From Mucilaginibacter_A sp965201005 (lineage in GTDB: Bacteria > Bacteroidota > Bacteroidia > Sphingobacteriales > Sphingobacteriaceae), in the NCBI RefSeq assembly GCF_965201005.1, contig NZ_OZ241747.1, positions 3,162,001-3,226,000 on the forward strand: a stretch of 64,000 nt of DNA, written 5' to 3'. Below are positions 53,507 to 61,560 of this stretch, one piece after another; position 1 is the first letter of the stretch; each line of letters starts with the position of its first letter. A model generated the notes under the pieces. That model searched no databases and was not told where the DNA came from. It saw only the letters and a program-made list of their open reading frames with translations. A program made the position numbers and the translations under genes.

Positions 53507-54205
53507 TTATTTTAAGGCTTCGGTAACAGCAAAAGATGCAAGCGGCTCCATTAATTTATAACCGTTAAGCGTGGGATGGACACCATCTTTTGCCAAACAT
53601 TCCGGCAAGCCGCCCCTGTTATCTACCATTGATGAATAGTAGTCAAGATAAGCAAGATGGTGCTTTTTAGCATATGTTTTAATCATAGCGTTTATTGCCA
53701 ATACTTTGGGCACAGGATTGATCGAGGGACGCCAAAAGAAATGATAGGCAGGTAATATAGAGCAAAGTATAACTTTGATGTGATTGGTTTCAGCAAGTTC
53801 TGCCATGGAAACGATATTTCCCATTATATCTTCCGTTTTTGTTGGACCGTTGTTTTCAGCAATATCATTGATGCCGCCAAGAATGACAACTGCCGTAGGT
53901 TTAAGGTTGATGACGTCCTCACGAAATCGTAATAGCATTTGGCCGGTTGTTTGACCGCCAATCCCACGTCCGACATAATTATTACTTTTGAAAAACAGCG
54001 AATCGCTGAAAAACCAGAGATCGGTAATAGAGTCTCCCATGTATACTACCCTGTGAACACCAGGAGATGGGTCTGGTAGGTTATTGTTGGCACTTTCATA
54101 CCTTTTAAGATTAGCCCAGTCTTTATGTAACTGCTCATCAGCAGTTTGTGCCATTAGTCTAAAACTTAAAACTGTTAGCACTATACAATAAAAGTATTTT
54201 GACAT
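53507..54205 (-). CDS. Exported SGNH/GDSL-family esterase
   Basis: The 232-residue protein has a signal peptide (cleavage after MAQ near residue 20). The SGNH blocks are visible: RVVYMGDSITDLWFF with the nucleophile Ser (block I) near 55, GRGIGGQTTGQML (block II), ILGGINDIAEN (block III) and DGVHPTLNGY (block V) with the catalytic Asp and His. In glycan loci such enzymes remove acetyl or other ester groups from polysaccharides. It lies between the GH3 and the small secreted protein genes on the same strand, so it probably deacylates the substrate of the GH3 enzyme. Confidence 0.92.
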   Translation of the reverse strand: MSKYFYCIVLTVLSFRLMAQTADEQLHKDWANLKRYESANNNLPDPSPGVHRVVYMGDSITDLWFFSDSLFFKSNNYVGRGIGGQTTGQMLLRFREDVINLKPTAVVILGGINDIAENNGPTKTEDIMGNIVSMAELAETNHIKVILCSILPAYHFFWRPSINPVPKVLAINAMIKTYAKKHHLAYLDYYSSMVDNRGGLPECLAKDGVHPTLNGYKLMEPLASFAVTEALK

Positions 54206-54297
54206 ATCGAATTTATTATAGCTTTTGATTTAAACCGGTTACAAACACATTTTTCTCTTGGTCTCGTAGTGTATCTACTACTCTTAGCAGCTACTTT

Positions 54298-56232
54298 TTA
54301 ATAGCTTAGCCCAAAACCGAATTTGTACAGAGGATCTTTAGAATCATATGGGACATCTTCCTTTTGATTGCGCACAGCTTCCATTGATGAAGGCAATTCG
54401 ATCGGAAGTCGGCCTCCCGGTTTGAATTTGCCAAAAACCACATCCAGTACCGCGGCATTACTTGCCCCAAAATCCAATAGCAGGCCTTTGGCTGCCTGGC
54501 TAATTTCAGTTATAACCGGAGGGCGGTCTACATTCATAATAACTATAGTTGGCACAGTATGCAGCAATTGTAAAATTTCGTCTTTCTTCTTTCCTTTAAA
54601 ATCCAAATCGCCATGATGGAACATCGCCGAGATAGGTATAGAAGATGGAACGGGATAATATGGCGTATTTAAACGGATCAATGCAATGTCTGCTGATTCA
54701 GGTTTATTAACTATTGTACCATAATGGGCCGCTTCGGAAGAATCAATATTCTGAACGTAAATTTTTAATTTTCCGATTGCCAGCGGCAGAATTTTATGAT
54801 CGTTTTTTAGCAGTGTCATAGCCCTGCGCTGAGCAGCATCAGCTGCTTTTTTAAACTTCGCATTGCCAACAGTTTTCATGGCTTTATCAACATCAACGAA
54901 CGGATTATCAAACAAACCCAGCTCAAATTTTTGACGAAGCAAGCGGGTTACCGACTGATTGATTCGCTTTTCACTGATTTTTCCATCTTTGACCAGCTTG
55001 ACTATCACTTCAGGTATGTTTTCGCCACCAAGTTGATCGCAGCCGGCATCTATGATTTTTTGGACGCGCTGTTCTGCGTCTAAGTTTTCTACGCCCCACG
55101 CCCTTGCCGGGAATATAAAGTTACCAATGGGTACGTCGGTAACCAAACTCCAATCGGTGCATACTATGCCATCGTAATGGTATTTGTTTCGAAGCAGCCC
55201 CGTAATCATATCTTTATTATAGCCAAACCCTACATTTTCGCTGGATTGCCCGATTGGAACGCCATAATAAGGCATAATCCCTGCCGTATTTGCTTTGAAC
55301 GCCGCCTCAAATGGAATAAGATGATAACTGAAATTTTTCCCTGGATAAACTTGCCCTTTTTGAAACGAAAAGTGTGGGTCCAAGCCTTCTTTTTGGGGGC
55401 CGCCGCCCGCAAAATGTTTGGTTATGCAAGCAACGCTGTTTGAATCGAGTTTGATACCTTGAAAACCATATATGTAAGCGGTTGCCATACGAGCGCTAAG
55501 GTGAGCATCTTCACCAAAAGTACCTGAAATACGAGACCAGCGCGGCTCAGTGGCCAAGTCAACCTGCGGGTGCAAAGCTTCTCTTATTCCTACGGCTAAA
55601 TACTCCTGACGGGCATCGTCTGCAAATTCCCGCGTCAGCTTTTCGTCTCCGATTGCTGCAAATCCAAGTGGTTCCGGCCATTGGGTAAAACCTTTAGCGG
55701 AAGAGGCGAAAATATTTGCACCAAAATGATGGCGAGGATCGGAAGCTATAGTAACAGGTATTCCAAGATGTGTTTTTTCGGCATACTTCTGCACATTGTT
55801 ATACCACAACGCCAGTTTATCCGGTTCTGGAACCAGAAACAAGTTAAAATGGCTCATGTGCAATTTATCTATTGCTGGTTTGATGTTAAGCGCATAGGCA
55901 ACCGTTGCTTCTGGCCTTGTATCAATACTTCCATTGCCATTAACCAGGCAACCATTGATAAACATCGTTCCTGCCTTCTCTTCCAACGTCATTTGGCTTA
56001 GCAGGTCTTTCACTCTATCTGCTATTGGCTGACGATTGTCTTCATAAATGTCGAGCTTACCATTTTTGTTGAGATCCCTGAAAGTTACGCCCTCAATTGT
56101 CTTAAGAAGGGAGGAATTTTGGATCACTTGGCTTGGCAGAGCGTTAACATCCTTTTGCTTGAATGCAATCAATACAGTGACAAACATCACGGAAAGACCG
56201 CCGGTAAAAATAATTTTTTTTATAGATAACAT
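54298..56232 (-). CDS. Exported GH3 beta-glycosidase
   Basis: The 644-residue enzyme starts with a hydrophobic export segment (residues 5-24). LLSQMTLEEKAGTMFINGC near 90 and KHFAGGGPQ near 270 are visible. The nucleophile Asp is in YDGIVCTDWSLV near 356. The C-terminal (alpha/beta)6 sandwich ends at KFGFGLSY without a fibronectin-like domain. GH3 enzymes cleave beta-glucosides, beta-xylosides or beta-GlcNAc; the exact specificity is not evident. The substrate linkage cannot be decided by eye. It heads a three-gene operon and faces the divergent Nudix-type regulator across about 115 bases with direct repeats. Confidence 0.92.
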   Translation of the reverse strand: MLSIKKIIFTGGLSVMFVTVLIAFKQKDVNALPSQVIQNSSLLKTIEGVTFRDLNKNGKLDIYEDNRQPIADRVKDLLSQMTLEEKAGTMFINGCLVNGNGSIDTRPEATVAYALNIKPAIDKLHMSHFNLFLVPEPDKLALWYNNVQKYAEKTHLGIPVTIASDPRHHFGANIFASSAKGFTQWPEPLGFAAIGDEKLTREFADDARQEYLAVGIREALHPQVDLATEPRWSRISGTFGEDAHLSARMATAYIYGFQGIKLDSNSVACITKHFAGGGPQKEGLDPHFSFQKGQVYPGKNFSYHLIPFEAAFKANTAGIMPYYGVPIGQSSENVGFGYNKDMITGLLRNKYHYDGIVCTDWSLVTDVPIGNFIFPARAWGVENLDAEQRVQKIIDAGCDQLGGENIPEVIVKLVKDGKISEKRINQSVTRLLRQKFELGLFDNPFVDVDKAMKTVGNAKFKKAADAAQRRAMTLLKNDHKILPLAIGKLKIYVQNIDSSEAAHYGTIVNKPESADIALIRLNTPYYPVPSSIPISAMFHHGDLDFKGKKKDEILQLLHTVPTIVIMNVDRPPVITEISQAAKGLLLDFGASNAAVLDVVFGKFKPGGRLPIELPSSMEAVRNQKEDVPYDSKDPLYKFGFGLSY

Positions 56233-56257
56233 ATAATGATATAAAAAGCCAAAATCT

Positions 56258-56321
56258 TTTCGTAAAAGTAACTAAAAGCTTTTTGCTTTCAAATTATTTC
56301 GTAAAATTTACTAAAAAGCTT
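56258..56321. promoter_or_regulatory. Direct repeats, candidate operator between GH3 and Nudix regulator
   Basis: TTTCGTAAAAGTAACTAAAA begins at 56258 and TTTCGTAAAATTTACTAAAA at 56297; both are followed by A(0-1)GCTT. They match at about 21 of 24 positions and are 39 bases apart, close to four helical turns. They lie in the only spacer between the divergent GH3 operon and the regulator gene, the expected place for a shared operator. TAGATTTG at 56336-56343 fits the Bacteroidota -7 element for the regulator, but no well-spaced TTG was found. Confidence 0.65.
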
Positions 56322-56347
56322 ATTTTTGAAGTTAGTAGATTTGTATA

Positions 56348-57124
56348 ATGGTTATTAGTGCTGAACTAAAAGAATTTTTTAATAGTGGTTATTTGACGTA
56401 CATACCACACATTTATATTGATTGTGTAATTTTTGGGTATCATAATCGAAAACTAAAAATTCTCCTTACTAAAAATGGCTTTCTAAGCGAATGGTGTTTG
56501 CCCGGGGGTTACATGAAAAGAAGCGAAAGCTTGCAACAGGCAGCAGATCGAACGATAGTTGATCGAACTGGAATAGAAAATCTTTACCTTCAGCAATTCC
56601 GTGCATTTGGTGACCCCAACCGTACCCGCTATCAAAATTTTGATGAAGAACAGTGGTATTCTTTGACAGGGTTACGCCTATTGAAAAATAATTGGCTTTT
56701 TGATCAGACAGTATCTATTGGTTTTTTTGCCATCACCGATTTTTTAAAGTCAATACCTTCCATTGACATAGAATCAATCGAATCCGCCTGGTTTAATATT
56801 AATGAATTACCAGAATTGGCAATGGACCATGCGGAAATTGTTGCAATGGCCTTAAAAACACTAAAAATACAGCTATACCATTCACCTATAGGTTATAATT
56901 TACTCCCAGAAAAATTTACGCTGGCTGAAATACAAGCCTTGTATGAGACACTATTAGAAAAAAAGCTTGATGTAAGTAATTTCTCTAAGAAATTACTTAC
57001 GCTTGGAATTTTAGAAAAAGCTAATGAGAAGCGTAATACAAGTGGCCATCGCTCCCCATATTTTTATAATTTTGTTAGGAGCAACTATGAAGAGGCTTTA
57101 AATGAGGGTATTGTTTTGGTTTAA
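56348..57124 (+). CDS. Nudix-domain transcriptional regulator (NrtR/AraR type)
   Basis: The 258-residue protein combines a Nudix domain (residues about 20-160) with a C-terminal winged helix (about 175-250, including FTLAEIQALYETLLEKKLD). The Nudix box is degenerate: in GYMKRSESLQQAADRTIVDR the catalytic RE and EE positions read RT and DR, so hydrolysis is unlikely. In Bacteroidota, related proteins such as AraR sense a sugar or nucleotide-sugar ligand and regulate nearby sugar genes. It is divergent from the GH3 operon with direct repeats between, so local regulation is a strong inference. Confidence 0.88.
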   Translation: MVISAELKEFFNSGYLTYIPHIYIDCVIFGYHNRKLKILLTKNGFLSEWCLPGGYMKRSESLQQAADRTIVDRTGIENLYLQQFRAFGDPNRTRYQNFDEEQWYSLTGLRLLKNNWLFDQTVSIGFFAITDFLKSIPSIDIESIESAWFNINELPELAMDHAEIVAMALKTLKIQLYHSPIGYNLLPEKFTLAEIQALYETLLEKKLDVSNFSKKLLTLGILEKANEKRNTSGHRSPYFYNFVRSNYEEALNEGIVLV

Positions 57125-57184
57125 AAATAAACCTGTAAGATACTAAGATGATTTTACTATTGATAGGCGACCATTTAAATGATA

Positions 57185-57824
57185 TTAGAACGAATCACAC
57201 TTACAGAAACAGGATAAGAAATAAATTGTGTGAAGTTGCCGCCTCATTTGTTTAAAAATGTCGGTTTTGATAGCACCCGGTGCAACTGCATTTACCCGGA
57301 TACCTTGCGTTGCATAATCAAGAGCTGCACCTTTTGTTAAACCAACAACCGCATGTTTGGAAGCATTGTATTGGGCAGTGCTTTCCAAACCGTTCAAACC
57401 TGCGATTGATGCAAGGTTTACAATTGTTCCGCCTCCGGTTTTCAACATTGCCTTGATTGCATGTTTCATACCATAATAAACCCCCATTACATTAGTTTCC
57501 AGCATTTGTTTTAAATCGTCAGATTCTGTCTCTGCGAATAAAGCATTGCCTAAAGAAATACCTGAATTGTTAACAATAGAATCAAGTTTTCCGAATTTTT
57601 CAACTTTTTTTACAATTACAGTTTTTACTTGTTCTTCGTTGGTTACGTCCAAAGGGAAAAATGTTATAGAAGTGCCATTCTTTTCAAAGTCTTTCAGTAC
57701 TTCTGCTTCTTTGTTTGCATTTCTACTTGTTACGACAACATTGTATCCGTTTTTAGCAAAGTGTAATGCTGTTGCTTTACCAATACCTGTTGTTCCATCT
57801 GTAATAATTACTGTCTTTTTTCAT
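57185..57824 (-). pseudogene. Short-chain dehydrogenase, frameshifted at the start and truncated at the C-terminus
   Basis: From the ATG at 57824 an A6 run puts the frame out by one base after three codons. In the other frame the protein reads TVIITDGTTGIGKATALHFA, then through to the in-frame 155-residue part: LDVTNEEQVKTV, IVNNSGISLGNA, YNASKHAVVGL with the catalytic Tyr and Lys. The last family residues are near GAIKTDIFKQM; then the sequence turns unrelated (RRQLHTIYFLSC) and stops, about 40 residues short. The 5' flank is an IS1595 element 14 bases before the ATG, so the native promoter is also gone. Confidence 0.85.
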
Positions 57825-57837
57825 TTTCTGTTATTTT

Positions 57838-58840
57838 AATTTTTAGGGTTATGTATTTAGTTCGCAAGCCCTTGGTTTTTACTGGTTTATTTAATATATT
57901 TAAGCTAAATACATTAGCATTTTTAAGGGGGTAAGTATTTTTGAATTTAGGGAAAAGTTTAAAACGGAACAAGACTGCCTGGAATATTTATCAGAGAAAA
58001 AGGCATCAAAAAACCCTACACCTGTTTGCATTGTGGGCATGGCCAATATTACAAAGGCAAAGGCTGGCATTACCGCAGGTGCAAAAAGTGCGGATATGAC
58101 GAATCGGCCACGGCCGGGACAATGTTCCATAAGTGCAAATTAGGATTGTTAAAAGCGTTCGAGAAGTGTTTTAGGGTCTCGGGCTGTAAAAAAGGGATGT
58201 CGGGCTGTGAACAGTCCCGGGAGTTTGGCTGCCAACAGCGCAGTGCCTGGTTATGGAAGGCGAAAATACAGGAAGCTATGAAAAGCAGTTGCAGGCATGA
58301 ACTGATGGGCGATGTGGAGGTTGACGAGTTCCTGGTGGGCGGGTTTTCACCGGAAAAGCTGGGCAGAAGTACCGACGGCAAGAAACTGGTGGTGCTTGCC
58401 GTAGAAAAAGTAGTGGACAAAAAAGCGCAGGTTAAATTAGGGCGGGAATATTGCCGCACAATTGACAATGCTTCTGCCGATAGCCTTAAAGCTATCTTTG
58501 AGGAACATATTTCTAAACAGGCTTCGGTAAAAACAGATGGCTGGCTCGGCTATTGGCCATTGCAAAAAGATTGGGCATCAGGCAGGAAAAAAGCAACAAA
58601 GGGGCTAATTTCCCTTTACTGCATACCCATATCATGAATGTAAAAGGATGGCTGAGGGCCATCCATCATAAGTGTGCGCCACACCGCCTACAAAAATACC
58701 TGGACGAGTACCACTTCCGTTTTTAACAGAAGGGGTTTCATAGGTTCTATTTTTGATAAACTGATCGCCAGGATGGTTGAGAATGAACTCGTTACTTACA
58801 AAATGATCAAATGCGAACTAAATACATAACCCTAAAAATT
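57838..58840 (+). mobile_element. IS1595-family element with perfect terminal inverted repeats
   Basis: The ends 57838-57865 and 58813-58840 are perfect 28-base inverted repeats (starting AATTTTTAGGGTTATGTATT at the left). The enclosed transposase is frameshifted at three places. About 1.0 kb is the normal size for this family. I found no clear 8-base target duplication outside the repeats. Confidence 0.88.
57931..58829 (+). pseudogene. IS1595-type transposase (ISXO2-like), frameshifted
   Basis: The first part (FEFREKFKTEQDCLEYLSEK) shifts frame near 57998. The central part has the zinc ribbon (HCGHGQYYKGKGWHYRRCKK) and the catalytic Asp in MGDVEVDEFLVGGFSPEK near 58320. A second shift occurs near 58604, after which LLHTHIMNVKGWLRAIHHKC continues in another frame. 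A third near 58721 leads to RGFIGSIFDKLIARMVENEL and the end. Original ATG is not visible at 57931. The transposase is therefore dead, although both terminal repeats are intact. Confidence 0.85.
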
Positions 58841-59125
58841 TTATATAGGAAAAGTAAAAAGAGCATTAATTAAGCGCTTTTTTGTAAGGCTCAGTTTGTT
58901 GTCCTATAAAAGTTGTGTAGAGTGTCGCTAAAATCGCAGCTAACGGAAATGGCTGGGCGAAGAACTGGAGTTAGAAACCCGTCAGCCAAAACCAATGTTA
59001 AATTAATATTCAAGACGTTGATACTTCTTTTAGCACTAAAATTTTATCATTGCAATAGCTACAAAACCCAATGATTTTTATGCGGTAAAAGAAGCATTAG
59101 AAATTAACCCAACAAAATATTTGTC
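58841..59125. other. Spacer with small unidentified coding remnant and repeat pair
   Basis: After the IS1595 end a short plus-strand frame near 58935-58995 reads WLGEELELETRQPKPMLN then stop, which looks like the tail of a real protein I cannot name. Two repeats follow: ATACTTCTTTTA at 59021-59032 (minus) and TAAAAGAAGCAT at 59086-59097 (plus, preceded by TTTTTATGCGG). They are the first copies after the 11.6-kb gap. Confidence 0.45.
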
Positions 59126-59612
59126 TTACCGGTCTGGCTTTTTCAGCTTCTTGTCCTTTTGCTGCCGGTAATAGTCTTTGCGCTCGGAGTCTTCATCGTC
59201 CATCTCCGAGCCTTTTTCTACTTTGCGCCAATCAATATTTTTGTTGTAACGCGCCATCGCTTTTTACGGATCAAAAATCCGCGTATCACTTTTAACCAAA
59301 GTATAAGGCGTAAAATCCGGTTTATCCATAAAAAAACCCTGTAGTAAAGTTGCCGTAAAATCGTATTGGCTTACACAAGGCACATCCAAAATATTACAAA
59401 TAGTTTTCAGGATGGCGCGAAAGTTGGCGTGTGTATGGCTCAATAACCTTTTTTAACATAAGAGCCGGCCAGCATCAAAATAGAACGGGGCGCATCCAAA
59501 TGGTCAACGCCGCCCTGCGGTTAATGGCCTAGGTGTTGTCTATCAGTTTGATTCTTGCATCCGTCTTTGTCAAAACAGTTGGCCGTACGTTGCTTACATA
59601 AAAATAGACTTT
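59126..59612 (-). pseudogene. C-terminal remnant of an alkaline phosphatase/phosphoesterase-family protein
   Basis: Minus-strand reading gives VDHLDAPRSILMLAGSYVKK, then after a frameshift near 59445 SHTHANFRAILKTICNILDV and FMDKPDFTPYTLVKSDTRIF. After an in-frame TAA near 59268 it continues KAMARYNKNIDWRKVEKGSE to the stop at 59126. This is the C-terminal part of the phosphoesterase family seen in Bacteroidota as the second half of YncE/phosphatase fusions. The N-terminal and catalytic metal-binding regions are missing. The upstream edge is disrupted by the IS982 insertion region. Confidence 0.75.
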
Positions 59613-60394
59613 ACCCGTAGTGCATTTAGGCAATATTGATTTTGAGGTTGTTGATGTTTCGGTTTAGACTGTTGTTAATGTACTGAATGATTGTCAGGGT
59701 TGTTATTTTTGATAGAATTCTGGTTTTAAAACCGGCAAAGCTTTTCGCATAATTTCTTCTGATCATAAACTGGTCGCATAGCTGGGAAAATAGTGTTTCG
59801 ATACGTTTTCTTGATTTTCGGAACACAAAAGGATGTGTTTTGTAATCAGCCTGGTTTTCGCGCATGGGGACTTCAAGTTTAATCATAATAATGCAGCTTT
59901 TGAGATGCACAATAGCCTTTATTCGGCTGGGCATAATCTGTTTCCTTACAAATCCTGCTCCTGCCACTCCTGGACAGTTTGCATATTTCTAAAGGCATAC
60001 TATCCACAATAAAACAGTTTTCACCTTTTCCTAAAATCTCCTCCAGTTTTTTCCTTACCAATTCAATTTGAAAAAACAACTTCCTTTTCCGCCTGTTATA
60101 AACACTCCGTTCAATCAAGAAATGCAAATCAAAAGGTAATATCCTAAACAATTGATGTTCGCTATCTATGCTCATATATTCAGCAGTAAATGTCAAAGCG
60201 ATTACCCCTAAATCTGACAACTTGGGCTTTCTGATCTGATGCAGAAAACTTTCGCTTGGAAAACCTAAACCCTTTAATACTTCCAAAATTTTACCGTAAT
60301 TCACCCTAAAGTTGGGCATCTAAATCGTTGTGTCGTAACTCCAATTTACTGCTTTTTAGCAGTTTGCACAACTTTTACTAAATGCACTACGGGT
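59613..60394 (-). mobile_element. IS982-family element with internal deletion
   Basis: Perfect 17-base terminal inverted repeats ACCCGTAGTGCATTTAG (59613-59629) and its inverse (60378-60394). GACTTT lies just outside each end (59607-59612 and 60396-60401), a likely target duplication with one extra T on the right. Length is 782 bases, about 200 less than a normal IS982, matching the transposase deletion. Confidence 0.85.
59626..60319 (-). pseudogene. IS982-family transposase with internal deletion
   Basis: The N-terminal 146 residues (from 60319: PNFRVNYGKILEVLKGLGFP, YNRRKRKLFFQIELVRKKLE, FIVDSMPLEICKLSRSGRSR) stop soon after NKGYCASQKLHYYD. The frame then changes to IKLEVPMRENQADYKTHPFV and RKRIETLFSQLCDQFMIRRN, to ILSKITTLTIIQYINNSLNR at the end. 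About 65-70 residues between these, including one catalytic Asp, are missing. The deletion junction is at about 59880-59890. Confidence 0.86.
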
Positions 60395-61560
60395 TGACTT
60401 TAATTTTTATTTGTAAAACAGGCATATCGATTTTACCTGATAAAGTTCGTCTAACAAGGTTTCAGATGCTGCTTTTACCACTTAAAAACTTGTAACGTTT
60501 CGTTTAGGTTTTATTTAAATTGATTGCAGGCACTAATCCTTATAGGGCAAGGGGAGCATTATTATTTTTTCTTTTATAAGTTTAAGCAGTTATTAACAAC
60601 AAGCTATTATCACAGATTCCATGCACCGCTCGTTTGCTAATTTCATTTCCAACAGCGTAGCTGCCTTGATCGCTTACTCTTTTCTTCCTAAAAAGCCTGC
60701 TATTGCCTACCAACAAAACCGATCCAAGCAAACTGTTGCTTTCTAATTAATCGAACTCAGGTTACTAGAGTTTTTAGAGGCTATAGAACCAATTTAAAAG
60801 ATGAAAACAAGGCTTCATAAATTTAAGATTGAAAATTACGACCTGACATTTCGTTAAGTTTTTTCATGGTAAAGAAAGGTTTTTTCTTTTTGCTGTTTGC
60901 AAATATTTGCCGTATAATTAGATTTATGTTAAGTAGGAAGGTTGGTACTGTTTTCAAATGTATGATGATCATAAAAGCACATAATGTTTCCTCACAACAG
61001 CAACTCTTTCTATCTATAAAACACTGAAACAATTTATTCAAAATTCTCTATTTTCTTAGCTCAAATAAACTCATCATACATTTCAGAACACAACCGGAAG
61101 GTTATACTCCTTTCTATCTGTTGGTAATGTCGATTATTTGATCAAATGAAGCTTTACCTGATTCAATCGAAAGAATCAAAATTAAGTCATAGGTTATTTT
61201 TTAGTGATGTTTCTGTTTAATCAGTAAGCAATAGTCGATAATAAATACCGCTTTCGAATCTGGTCTTTGATATTGACAGTGCTATTCGCCGTTGCGTAAC
61301 AGTAAATGCTACATTCTTACCCATCAATTATAGCAGACAATTTAATTTTTACACGGTTCCAGTATTAAATGAGATTAAATCAGCTGAGCTACGGATATGT
61401 TGAGTAATTTGATAATGCTTTAAAAGGCCACTACTAATGCATGTGTTATCATATTGTATATTGATGTAAAAGACCCTTCGGCACGCTACTCCCTCATTTT
61501 CAAGAACATAAGTAATTTAGAACTGATAGAACGTTTTCAGCCATTGGCTTTAAATAATAG
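60395..61560. other. Long AT-rich region without a supported gene
   Basis: I see no convincing complete gene across this 1.17-kb stretch. It contains a variant repeat (ATGCTGCTTTTA, 60466-60477), a likely transposase tail (60609-60746) and otherwise AT-rich sequence with many stops in all frames. A 72-residue minus-strand frame at 60823-61041 is Cys/Phe/Lys-rich and looks like chance. It may contain regulatory sequence for the genes on either side, but no promoter was recognised. Confidence 0.6.
60609..60746 (+). pseudogene. Possible transposase C-terminal remnant
   Basis: A 45-residue open segment reads ITDSMHRSFANFISNSVAAL then IAYSFLPKKPAIAYQQNRSK and QTVAF before the stop. It resembles the C-terminal end of DDE transposases of the IS4/IS5 type found in Bacteroidota (HRSF-x-NF, AYxFLPKKP). 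No other part of the gene is recognisable. The family assignment is tentative. Confidence 0.35.

Noticed and set aside
57838..58840. 8-base target duplication flanking IS1595
   Set aside because: The flanking octamers (TTATTTTA-like and TTATATAG-like) do not match well enough.
853..60477. Interpreting the dispersed repeat as a CRISPR array
   Set aside because: Copies are not evenly spaced, lie on both strands and inside genes, and there are no cas genes.
853..60477. Interpreting the dispersed repeat as the Bacteroidota promoter
   Set aside because: It does not match TTG/TAnnTTTG, occurs inside genes and at gene ends, and has no fixed distance to starts.
60823..61041. A 72-residue open frame on the minus strand
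   Set aside because: Cys/Phe/Lys-rich, no family resemblance, in an AT-rich region full of stops; most likely chance.
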